Assembly (NCBI GenBank): GCA_011389985.1
Contig: JAABTH010000010.1
Coordinates: 1-64,000 of the forward strand
DNA length: 64,000 bases
Origin: Bacillota bacterium
Lineage (GTDB): Bacteria > Bacillota > Dethiobacteria > DTU022
Reading direction: 5' to 3'
The notes beneath the pieces are model-generated. The model was not told the DNA's origin and did not search any database. It worked only from the letters and a program-made list of their open reading frames with translations. Position 1 is the first letter of the stretch, and the number at the start of each line of letters is the position of its first letter. A program made the position numbers and the translations under genes. Shown here piece by piece: positions 8,034-15,112 of the stretch.

Positions 8034-8405
8034 TTATTCATTAACAGTTTCAAGCATTACCCTCGGAGCTTCACCCCAAAGCCTTTCAAGATCATAAAAT
8101 GTCCTTGCCTCGGGCTGAAACAGATGAATTACTAGTATCCCGTAATCTAACACCACCCACCAGGCCTCGCTGTAGCCTTCTATTCTTAAGGCCTGAAATC
8201 CCTTTTTCTTAAGTTTTTCTGTCAGGTGATCACAAATAGTGCGTACTTGTACTGCCGTTGTGCCGGTCACAAGCAGAAAATAGTCAGCGACAATCGAGAC
8301 CTGACCAACTTCCAGTAAATAAAGCTCATGCCCTTTTTTTTCCGACACCAGTTCTGCGGCATAGAGGGCCAGTTCCCGGGAGTCACCGGCCGTTACCTGT
8401 GCCAA
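8034..8405 (-). CDS. rsfS: Ribosomal silencing factor RsfS (Iojap family)
   Basis: Binds ribosomal protein L14 on the 50S subunit and blocks subunit joining during starvation. At 123 residues with the Iojap core (DYFLLVTGTTAVQVRTICDHL, GYSEAWWVVLDYGILVIHLF) it matches the family length. It begins with TTG 8405, 9 bases after GGAGG (8419-8415). It follows yqeK by about 26 bases in the usual nadD-yqeK-rsfS order. Confidence 0.93.
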   Translation of the reverse strand: MAQVTAGDSRELALYAAELVSEKKGHELYLLEVGQVSIVADYFLLVTGTTAVQVRTICDHLTEKLKKKGFQALRIEGYSEAWWVVLDYGILVIHLFQPEARTFYDLERLWGEAPRVMLETVNE

Positions 8406-8431
8406 ATAACAACACCTCCAGATATGTTAGT

Positions 8432-9004
8432 TTACCTGCCTGAAATTTCTATCAACAGGCTGTTGCGAAAAGCAACCGAACGTGGATGGAGTAATAATCT
8501 CCTGTCCAGAATAGATTTCAAGGTATGATCGACAGCAACAAGCAGAGCCCGATCAAGATCTGTGCAGGCTATTTCCCTGATCTTTTCAACACCTACATAA
8601 TTGCGACCAACTTCAATATAATCAGCCAGATAAATTATCTTTTCCAATAAACCCATACCGGGCCGCCCGGTTGTATGATAGCTCACTGCTCTAATCATAT
8701 CTGGATCATTAATACCCAGGTCCCGTTCAACCAGTGCAGCGCCTACAGAAGCATGAAGCAGCTTACTCTCACTTAGTGTAATACTGTCAAGCTCAAGTTT
8801 AAATTGGTCAGCCTTTATTAAAAGCTCCTGCGAGCTATAGCGCTTACCATAATCATGGATCATGCCTACCACAAAAGCTTTGTCGGTGTCCACTCCATAA
8901 CGGCGGGCCAGGGATTCAGCCATTTCCGCCACACCAAGACAGTGCCGGTAGAGTTTGACATCAAGCATTTCCTGCATTAGTATTCGACTCTGTTCAGGTT
9001 TCAT
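8432..9004 (-). CDS. yqeK: YqeK-type HD-domain phosphohydrolase (diadenosine tetraphosphatase)
   Basis: HD-domain protein; characterised YqeK enzymes split Ap4A symmetrically. The 190-residue protein carries metal ligands in LYRHCLGVAEMAESLARRYG and VVGMIHDYGKRY, then SVGAALVERDLGI and RAVSYHTTGRPGM, as expected for the YqeK subgroup. The longest frame adds 23 residues upstream (to 9073), but ATG 9004 has a GGAG SD 7 bases before it and matches family length. It is linked with nadD and rsfS. Confidence 0.92.
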   Translation of the reverse strand: MKPEQSRILMQEMLDVKLYRHCLGVAEMAESLARRYGVDTDKAFVVGMIHDYGKRYSSQELLIKADQFKLELDSITLSESKLLHASVGAALVERDLGINDPDMIRAVSYHTTGRPGMGLLEKIIYLADYIEVGRNYVGVEKIREIACTDLDRALLVAVDHTLKSILDRRLLLHPRSVAFRNSLLIEISGR

Positions 9005-9097
9005 CTGCCGGCTCCGGACTTTCAATTCAATTATGATACTCTCTAAATTAAAAAATAAGGGCAGTAGAATCATTCATGATCAAATGTTCTTAACTTC

Positions 9098-9349
9098 CTA
9101 TTGTTCGCGCGGCTTGGCTTCATTTACAACCAGTTTTCGGCCTTCAAGTTCAGCGCCATTTGTTTTTTCCAGCATATCTTCCATGCAATCATCATTTACT
9201 TCTACAAAACCATATCCACGGGAGCGTCCTGTGGCACGCTCTGTAATAATGCGACATTCAAGAATCTCACCGTACTGCGAAAAAAACTGCTCCAAATCGG
9301 TTTCCTTAGTGCTCCAGGGAATGTTTCCCACGTATAAAGTTTTTGCCAT
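9098..9349 (-). CDS. Single-RRM RNA-binding protein
   Basis: Small (83 residues) protein that is essentially one RNA recognition motif: RNP2 LYVGNI at residues 5-10 and RNP1 RGYGFVEV near residue 45. Similar stand-alone RRM proteins occur in cyanobacteria and several anaerobes, where some respond to cold or bind transcripts. It has a good GGAGGTG SD. It lies between nadD and yqeK, interrupting a usually contiguous pair, and appears to have its own promoter. Targets cannot be inferred. Confidence 0.88.
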   Translation of the reverse strand: MAKTLYVGNIPWSTKETDLEQFFSQYGEILECRIITERATGRSRGYGFVEVNDDCMEDMLEKTNGAELEGRKLVVNEAKPREQ

Positions 9350-9371
9350 CTAAACAAACACCTCCGCATAT

Positions 9372-9400
9372 ATTATAACCTGAATTCAGGTATGTGAAAC
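9372..9400 (-). promoter_or_regulatory. Candidate promoter with 12-bp palindrome before the RRM gene
   Basis: A perfect TATAAT (9377-9372) has only a poor -35 (GTTTCA, 9400-9395) at 17 bp. The spacer contains the perfect palindrome CCTGAATTCAGG (9379-9390), which could be a repressor or activator site. Confidence 0.4.
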
Positions 9401-9408
9401 CTGCGCTG

Positions 9409-10056
9409 CTACCTTGTAACCCGGTATAAGCCATGCTTTTTAATATACTGCTCCACAGGCTCAGGAGTTAAATACTTAATAGTTTTACCCAGTGCAACCC
9501 GTTCTCTTATAAACGTTGAAGAGACGGCCAGAGCCGGTATTTCCAAGAGGTGCACTTTTTGCTGCATATCCGGGCAGGTTCGATCAAGTGTTTCGTGAAA
9601 CCGGTCAAGTGAATATCCAGGTCTGGAAACAGCGATAAAAGTACTTAATTTTAACAGTTCTTCGTAGTCCTTCCAGCTAAAAATCTCTAAAATTGCATCA
9701 GCGCCTGTTATAAAGAAAACCTCGGGTTCTGGATTTTTCCACGATCCAAAATGTCTTACCGTATCTATGGTAAAGGTAGGCTCTTTTTGCTCGATTTCAA
9801 TGCGAGAGACAAAAAACGAAGGATTGGACATAACCGCCAGAGAAGTCATCAGAAAACGGTGTTCAGGCAATGAAATCATTTCATTATCCTTGTGAGGAGG
9901 AACACCTGCGGGAACGAAGATGACATAATCGAGATCAAACTGCTGCCTTGCTTCTTCTGCGGTGACCAGGTGGCCGACATGAATCGGATCAAAAGTACCA
10001 CCCATCAACCCTAATTTCAAGTTGCCAGCCTTGTTTCTTGTTGTTTCAAAAAACAA
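9409..10056 (-). CDS. nadD: Nicotinate-nucleotide adenylyltransferase
   Basis: Converts nicotinate mononucleotide and ATP to deamido-NAD in NAD synthesis. The 215-residue protein has the nucleotidyltransferase motif GGTFDPIHVGHL near residue 19 and the C-terminal SSTFIRERV motif. It uses a TTG start at 10056, with SD GGGGAG 8 bases upstream. It sits 22 bases after obgE in the standard obgE-nadD order. Confidence 0.95.
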   Translation of the reverse strand: MFFETTRNKAGNLKLGLMGGTFDPIHVGHLVTAEEARQQFDLDYVIFVPAGVPPHKDNEMISLPEHRFLMTSLAVMSNPSFFVSRIEIEQKEPTFTIDTVRHFGSWKNPEPEVFFITGADAILEIFSWKDYEELLKLSTFIAVSRPGYSLDRFHETLDRTCPDMQQKVHLLEIPALAVSSTFIRERVALGKTIKYLTPEPVEQYIKKHGLYRVTR

Positions 10057-10078
10057 GCTCTTTACTCCCCTTTACCGG

Positions 10079-11359
10079 TTATTCATAAAAAATAAATTCT
10101 TCATCGCCGATGCGAACCGTGTCGCCTTCTTTTATGCCCATCCTACGCAACTCTTTATCAACACCGCTGCGACGAGTATAGTTCTGAAAACGCAACAGGG
10201 CTTCATCATTATCAAATTCTGTTCTGGCAGCTGCTTTCTCTATCGCTGTTCCGCTTACAACATAAACTCCATCAACAATACTTACAGTGAGAAGCTGCTC
10301 ATCACTCTCAGGCACCCTGATTATTTCTTCCTCATCAACTATGGTTTTTCCTTCAGATAGTTCGTTAACTCTTGTTAATAAATATTTTAGCAGCTTACTG
10401 ATACCAAGGCCGGTTGCAGCTGAAATACTGAAAAAAGCTGTTTTCGCAACATCTGCTTCCCTGATAGAGTTACGCAACTCATTAAACCGCTCTGCGCTGC
10501 CCTCAATATCCATCTTATTTCCAACAATTACTTTTGGATAATCGGCAAGCCCGGAACTGTAAGCTGAAAGTTCTTCTATCAATAACCTGTATGCCTCAAC
10601 CGGTCCGGGGTGAGCATCCGGAGAAAGATCTATTAGAAATAATAAAAGCAGGTTTCTTTCCACATGGCGCAAAAATCGGTGCCCCAAACCTGCTCCATCA
10701 CTTGCTCCTTCAATTAAACCTGGTAAATCGGCCACTACAAAGCTACCCTCATCGTCAACTCTAACCACGCCGAGGTTGGGAGTAAGGGTCGTAAAAGGAT
10801 AGGAAGCTATTTTCGGTTTAGCCTCTGTAATTCTGCTTAACAAAGTCGATTTGCCTGCATTGGGAAATCCAACCAAACCTACCTGTGCCATCAGTTTTAA
10901 CTCAAGGGTAATTTCACGTTCCACACCCGGAAGCCCTTTTTCTGCAAGACGGGGCACACGTCTTCTGGAACTGGCAAAGCGGGCATTTCCTTTTCCCCCC
11001 TTACCTCCGGGTGCAACGAGAGCGCGCTGCCCTGCAGTGACCAGATCGGCCAAAACTTTTTTATTCTGATCACGTATAATAGTACCCAGAGGCACAGGTA
11101 CAAGAAGATCCGCTCCGGAAGCTCCATGGCGGTTTTTGCTTCGTCCGGGGTTTCCATCTGAAGCTTTTAATATACGTTTATAGCGTAGGTCTAGAAAGCT
11201 GTGTTTGGAAGGATCAGCCCACAGGAATACACTTCCACCATCTCCACCATCTCCGCCGTCCGGGCCGCCTTTGGGAACATACTTTTCACGACGAAACGAT
11301 ACCACACCGTCGCCACCGCGGCCTCCGCGAACAGATAGCTCTAATTCATCTACGAACAT
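10079..11359 (-). CDS. obgE: GTPase Obg (ribosome assembly)
   Basis: Essential GTPase acting in 50S maturation and stress control. Of 426 residues, the glycine-rich Obg fold occupies about 1-158 (GGRGGDGVVSFRREKYVPKG). The G domain follows, with G1 GFPNAGKST, G3 DLPGLIEGA and G4 NKMD, and a C-terminal OCT domain covers about 345-426. The gene follows rpmA, with a terminator-like hairpin in between. Confidence 0.96.
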   Translation of the reverse strand: MFVDELELSVRGGRGGDGVVSFRREKYVPKGGPDGGDGGDGGSVFLWADPSKHSFLDLRYKRILKASDGNPGRSKNRHGASGADLLVPVPLGTIIRDQNKKVLADLVTAGQRALVAPGGKGGKGNARFASSRRRVPRLAEKGLPGVEREITLELKLMAQVGLVGFPNAGKSTLLSRITEAKPKIASYPFTTLTPNLGVVRVDDEGSFVVADLPGLIEGASDGAGLGHRFLRHVERNLLLLFLIDLSPDAHPGPVEAYRLLIEELSAYSSGLADYPKVIVGNKMDIEGSAERFNELRNSIREADVAKTAFFSISAATGLGISKLLKYLLTRVNELSEGKTIVDEEEIIRVPESDEQLLTVSIVDGVYVVSGTAIEKAAARTEFDNDEALLRFQNYTRRSGVDKELRRMGIKEGDTVRIGDEEFIFYE

Positions 11360-11401
11360 TAGACTGAGATCACCTGCAAAGCTGGTTACTGGGATATAAA
11401 G

Positions 11402-11429
11402 AAAGGTCCGGGTTTAACCCGGACCTTTT
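11402..11429 (-). terminator. Terminator downstream of rpmA
   Basis: A perfect stem AAGGTCCGGGTT / AACCCGGACCTT with a very short loop, followed on the minus strand by TTTCTTTAT. It probably ends most rplU-rpmA transcripts before obgE, though read-through is likely because obgE has no obvious promoter. Confidence 0.75.
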
Positions 11430-11433
11430 CGAT

Positions 11434-11706
11434 CTAATTAGCTGCCACACTTTCTTCTGGATAAACGCTAACCTGTTTCTTTGCACGACCATTAAACTCA
11501 AATGCTACACGGCCATTAACCGTAGCAAAAAGTGTATCATCACTGCCTTTTCCTACATTAATGCCGGGATGGAACCGGGTTCCCCTTTGCCGAATAATAA
11601 TACTGCCGGCTTTAACCAGTTGGCCGCCATAACGCTTGACGCCAAGCCTTTTGGCATTACTGTCACGTCCGTTACGTGAACTACCTACTCCTTTTTTATG
11701 AGCCAT
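11434..11706 (-). CDS. rpmA: 50S ribosomal protein L27 (no N-terminal extension)
   Basis: L27 lies near the peptidyl-transferase centre. The 90-residue protein starts [16 protein letters not shown], i.e. directly at the mature sequence. Many Bacillota make L27 with a short N-terminal extension removed by the protease Prp, whose gene lies between rplU and rpmA. Here the extension is absent and only 49 bases separate the genes, so the Prp system appears to be missing. Confidence 0.97.
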   Translation of the reverse strand: MAHKKGVGSSRNGRDSNAKRLGVKRYGGQLVKAGSIIIRQRGTRFHPGINVGKGSDDTLFATVNGRVAFEFNGRAKKQVSVYPEESVAAN

Positions 11707-11755
11707 CCTATGACACCTCTCTTTCCGACTGTCACATGCTTGTAAGGATAATTGT

Positions 11756-12067
11756 TTAAATGCTGATACTGCTGATCAAAACATCAGTGTAAGGCTGACG
11801 ATGACCCTGTTTGCGACGGTAATTTTTCTTCGGTTTATACTTAAAAACAATAATCTTCCGCCCACGGCCAACACCAACAACTCTGCCTTCAACTTTACAA
11901 CTTTCGAGGTAAGGTTTTCCTACCTCAGTTTTTTCGTCGTTCACGCACATTAAAACCTTTTCAAACTGCACTGCTTCGCCTTTTTCAGCTGGCAGCTTTT
12001 CGACACGAACAATTTTACCTTCTTCTGCGCGGTACTGCTTACCGCCCGTTTCAATAATTGCGTACAT
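11756..12067 (-). CDS. rplU: 50S ribosomal protein L21
   Basis: Ribosomal protein L21 of 103 residues, starting [18 protein letters not shown]. The open frame extends 35 codons upstream, but ATG 12067 follows GGGGGG and matches family length. The C-terminal signature [15 protein letters not shown] is present. It is first in an rplU-rpmA operon with its own strong promoter and structured leader. Confidence 0.97.
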   Translation of the reverse strand: MYAIIETGGKQYRAEEGKIVRVEKLPAEKGEAVQFEKVLMCVNDEKTEVGKPYLESCKVEGRVVGVGRGRKIIVFKYKPKKNYRRKQGHRQPYTDVLISSISI

Positions 12068-12156
12068 AAACAAACCCCCCGTAAGGACTCGCCGAAGCTG
12101 GTAGCCCAATGCTTTTCGGGGCATTTTTGGACCTTCTTCGTGCGGTTGTAATTCTA
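12068..12156 (-). promoter_or_regulatory. Probable L21 leader RNA
   Basis: About 89 bases between the predicted start of transcription and rplU. An outer pairing CGAAG...CTTCG encloses a GC-rich inner stem (TGCCCC...GGGC region). Autoregulatory L21 leaders are known at this position in Bacillota. Assignment rests on position and foldability, not on a model match. Confidence 0.5.
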
Positions 12157-12162
12157 ATCGAG

Positions 12163-12191
12163 ATTTTAACATGCCGGTAATCCTTTGTCAA
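12163..12191 (-). promoter_or_regulatory. Sigma-A promoter of rplU-rpmA
   Basis: Minus strand TTGACA (12191-12186), 17 bp, TAAAAT (12168-12163). Confidence 0.8.
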
Positions 12192-12218
12192 ACAAATTAG
12201 CTTTTTAAAATTCAGCTC

Positions 12219-12247
12219 TTGACGGAGCGAATCACTTGTTATAAAAT
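12219..12247 (+). promoter_or_regulatory. Sigma-A promoter of the tup operon
   Basis: TTGACG (12219-12224), 17 bp, TAAAAT (12242-12247), divergent from the rplU promoter. It predicts a leader of about 205 bases holding the riboswitch. Confidence 0.75.
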
Positions 12248-12277
12248 GCACTTGTGTAAAATAAATGAATATGCACT

Positions 12278-12380
12278 GCCTTCGATCCATTTTTTCTAAG
12301 GCATCTTAAATCGCTATGAAGAATGGACGATAGGGTACGGTTGGAAACGACCGCGCCTCCCGTTGTGGAAAGAAGGTTCG
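12278..12380 (+). promoter_or_regulatory. Moco/Tuco-type riboswitch candidate upstream of tupABC
   Basis: A closing helix CCTTC (12279-12283) / GAAGG (12372-12376) encloses a second helix TCCATT / AATGGA and a hairpin CGGTTG-GAAA-CGACCG (12338-12353) capped by a GNRA loop. The hairpin is followed by CGCCTCCC and GTGGAAAG. This resembles the molybdenum/tungsten-cofactor RNA motif, which is found upstream of Mo/W transport and cofactor genes. Recognition is from memory of the consensus; a covariance-model search would decide. Confidence 0.65.
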
Positions 12381-12396
12381 ATATTAGCTTTATATT

Positions 12397-12434
12397 ATCG
12401 CATTTTCCAACGGGAAAACTGCGATTTTTTATTT
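12397..12434 (+). terminator. Leader terminator before tupA (riboswitch expression platform)
   Basis: Long stem ATCGCA-TTTTCC / GGAAAA-C-TGCGAT with loop AACG, then TTTTTTATTTT. It lies directly between the riboswitch and the tupA SD, as expected for transcription-attenuation control. Confidence 0.8.
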
Positions 12435-12460
12435 TACGGAGATAGACCGGAGGAGGTGAA

Positions 12461-13378
12461 ATGAAGGTGAGTTTTTTAATGTTAAGAAATAAATCTTTAT
12501 TATACAAGCTTATGATTAGCTTTATGATTTTTTCAGCTATCTTATTTATAACCGCTTGCGCAGAGGATACTGCCCCACTGGAAGAAGTTGAGGAAGAAGA
12601 AACGGCACTAGAAGAGGAGATTGAGCTGATTGATGATTTCATAGTTCTGGCTACCACTACCAGCACTTACGACTCAGGCCTGCTTGATTTCCTGAACCCA
12701 ATCTTCCAGGAAAAAACCGGCTTAGAAGTAAGAGTGGTTTCACAGGGCACAGGCGCTGCGTTGGAAACCGGCCGCAGCGGTGACGCAGACGCTTTGCTTG
12801 TTCACGACCGCGTCTCAGAGCTGCAGGGCGTGGATGATGGTTATTATGTTGACCGTTTTGATGTCATGTATAATGACTTCATCTTTGTTGGCCCTGCTGA
12901 GGATCCGGCTGGTGTGGGCACAGTAAACCAAACAGTTGAAGCTTTAGCCCTAATCGCCGACAGTGGATCGATCTTTGTATCAAGGGGAGACGATTCCGGA
13001 ACCAATCGCATGGAACTGCGCCTCTGGGAAGCCGCCGGAATCGACCCGGCAGGCGAGAGCTGGTATGAGTCGATCGGCCAGGGTATGGGTGATGCAATCA
13101 ATCATGCCAACGAGCGGCTTGGCTATACCATGACTGACCGTGGCACCTATGTTTCAATGAGAGACATTATAGACTTGGTGATTGCCCTTGAAGGCGATCC
13201 TGTGCTCTTCAACCAATATGGGGTTATGGCTGTCAACCCGGAACTGCACGAGGGAATTAAATATGACTATGCCATGATGTATATTGAATTCTTAATGTCT
13301 GATGAAGGCCAGGCTCTTATTGAATCATATCAGGTAAACAGCGAAACCCTTTTCTTCCCCGGCTACGGCCTGGAATAA
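12461..13378 (+). CDS. tupA: Tungstate ABC transporter substrate-binding lipoprotein TupA
   Basis: Extracytoplasmic tungstate-binding protein. The 305-residue precursor has a signal peptide and lipobox ITAC (Cys33), a Glu-rich linker, then the TupA signature TTTSTYDSGLLDFLNPIF and SQGTGAALETGRSGDADALL. SRGDDSGTNRMELRLW carries anion-binding loop residues. TupA proteins strongly prefer tungstate over molybdate. The SD is GGAGGAGG. Tungsten is needed by the aldehyde oxidoreductase encoded at 46.8-48.6 kb. Confidence 0.93.
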   Translation: MKVSFLMLRNKSLLYKLMISFMIFSAILFITACAEDTAPLEEVEEEETALEEEIELIDDFIVLATTTSTYDSGLLDFLNPIFQEKTGLEVRVVSQGTGAALETGRSGDADALLVHDRVSELQGVDDGYYVDRFDVMYNDFIFVGPAEDPAGVGTVNQTVEALALIADSGSIFVSRGDDSGTNRMELRLWEAAGIDPAGESWYESIGQGMGDAINHANERLGYTMTDRGTYVSMRDIIDLVIALEGDPVLFNQYGVMAVNPELHEGIKYDYAMMYIEFLMSDEGQALIESYQVNSETLFFPGYGLE

Positions 13379-13580
13379 AAACGCCATACGAGTCGGGCGC
13401 GCTTCCCGGACTTGACTGCTTCTAATAAAAAAAGTAAGATGCTAAGAGTACTTTGCGCGCCTGTTTTTTATCAATACTAATTCTTAGACTTTAAGGGCTG
13501 GATTAACATAATTTTAAACTTCAACATTAATAGGTCTTATACGCCGGTCGTATAAAATGATTGGCCCTGGAGGTTACGAT

Positions 13581-14279
13581 TTGTCCCGACTTTATGAAGG
13601 ATTGATGGAAGCGTTTCGCCTGATTTTATCTTTCGATCCGGATTTGCTGACGATAGTTTTACTGTCCCTGCGTATATCAATAACTGCAATTATTATCTCT
13701 ACGATTTTTGGGGTACCGCTTGGCGCTTTGCTTGGCTTAAAAGAAGAAAAAAAGACCAGGTTATTTAATAAAATCATTTTTACCTTCATGGGTATGCCGC
13801 CAGTGGTAGCCGGTTTAATAATATTTTTAATTCTTTCAAGACAGGGCCCATTCGGAGCCTTAAGCCTGCTATATACCCCATCAGCAATGGTTATCGCCCA
13901 GGTATTTCTCTCCTCACCGATTGTAATCGGCCTGACCATGGTCGGGATCAGGGCTAAGGGCGGTGAAATTGAAGAAACAGCACGCTCACTTGGCGCAGGT
14001 TCTGCGCTGGCAGCCTGGACTGTGGTTAAAGAATCGCGCTTTGCAATTCTCGGGGCAATCATTACCGGTTTCAGCAGGGTGGTGGCCGAGGTAGGCGCTG
14101 TTATGATCGTAGGCGGCAACATTGAGGGGCACACAAGGGTAATGACCACAGCTATTGTCCTCGAAACCAGAAAAGGCAATTTTGAACTGGCTATCGGCCT
14201 GGGACTGATCCTATTAATGATTTCTTTTTTGGTCAATTCAATCCTCTACACAATTCAGAGGGGAGGGAATAAAGATTAG
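13581..14279 (+). CDS. tupB: Tungstate ABC transporter permease TupB
   Basis: Inner-membrane permease of the tungstate importer; 232 residues with about five to six hydrophobic helices and the ABC-permease EAA loop (EIEETARSLGAGSALAAWTV). An ATG at 13557 in frame has no SD, whereas TTG 13581 lies 7 bases after GGAGG, so TTG is chosen. About 200 bases with a weak hairpin and a T-run (13440-13480) separate it from tupA, which may lower its expression relative to the binding protein. Confidence 0.92.
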   Translation: MSRLYEGLMEAFRLILSFDPDLLTIVLLSLRISITAIIISTIFGVPLGALLGLKEEKKTRLFNKIIFTFMGMPPVVAGLIIFLILSRQGPFGALSLLYTPSAMVIAQVFLSSPIVIGLTMVGIRAKGGEIEETARSLGAGSALAAWTVVKESRFAILGAIITGFSRVVAEVGAVMIVGGNIEGHTRVMTTAIVLETRKGNFELAIGLGLILLMISFLVNSILYTIQRGGNKD

Positions 14280-14295
14280 CTGCCAAACTGTTCTT

Positions 14296-15015
14296 TTGGA
14301 AATGAGATCGCTCAGTAAAACTTACGATAAGGAAGTTCTCTCAGTTGAGGAGCTTATCCTGACCAAAGGTTGCATTTATGGAGTAATTGGCCCTAGCGGC
14401 GCTGGCAAAAGCACTCTTTTGCGTATTATTAATATGCTTACACCCCAAAGTGGCGGTGAAATTTTGTATAAAGGCAGACCAGTACCCTTAAATGGACCGG
14501 AAAGACTGGCCCTACAGCGCAATATGGCTCTGGTATTTCAAAAAACTCTTTTATTTAAAGATACAGTTTGGAACAATATCTCTTATGGCCTCAAAGCCCG
14601 GGGCTGCAAAAAGCAGGAGATCGAAAAAAAAGTAACATCGCTGCTCGATCAAATCGGTATGTCTGAACTAGCTAACAGAAGGGCGGAAACCCTTTCAGGC
14701 GGCGAAGCCCAAAGAGTAGCTATTGCCAGGGCTGTCGCTTTCGAACCGGAACTGCTTTTACTTGATGAACCAACCGCCAATCTCGACCCGGGTAACATCG
14801 AACTTATTGAAGAGATGATCACCAAGATGGCCCGGACAAAGGAAATTACCGTGGTAATGGTCACCCATAATGTTTTTCAGGCCAGGCGAATTGCTAACCA
14901 TGTAATCTTTATCAACCAGGGAAAAATAGTTGAAATGGGTCCGACAGAAAAGATTTTCACCGAACCTGAAAATGAAAGCACCCGAATGTTTGTTGAAGGA
15001 AAAATGGTTTACTAA
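14296..15015 (+). CDS. tupC: Tungstate ABC transporter ATP-binding protein TupC
   Basis: ATPase of the tungstate importer. Walker A GPSGAGKST, signature LSGGEAQR, Walker B ELLLLDEPTANLD and the H-loop VTHN are all present in 239 residues. The start is uncertain. TTG 14296 and ATG 14302 lack an SD, while GGGAGG upstream is well spaced for an ATT at 14275 that overlaps the tupB stop. The N-terminal LEMRSLSKTYD is where such ATPases usually begin. It is the last gene of tupABC. Confidence 0.93.
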   Translation: MEMRSLSKTYDKEVLSVEELILTKGCIYGVIGPSGAGKSTLLRIINMLTPQSGGEILYKGRPVPLNGPERLALQRNMALVFQKTLLFKDTVWNNISYGLKARGCKKQEIEKKVTSLLDQIGMSELANRRAETLSGGEAQRVAIARAVAFEPELLLLDEPTANLDPGNIELIEEMITKMARTKEITVVMVTHNVFQARRIANHVIFINQGKIVEMGPTEKIFTEPENESTRMFVEGKMVY

Positions 15016-15086
15016 AAATAAAAGCTGACCGGAATGCTGACCGATCGGCTTCTATTTGATTGACCGTATAATTATTTCCACCTCTA

Positions 15087-15112
15087 GGCGGGACTTATGT
15101 CCCGCCCCTTTT
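15087..15112 (+). terminator. Terminator of the tup operon
   Basis: Perfect 8-bp stem GGCGGGAC / GTCCCGCC with TTAT loop, then CCTTTTTA on the plus strand. It sits at the convergent junction with the RNase G gene. Confidence 0.85.
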
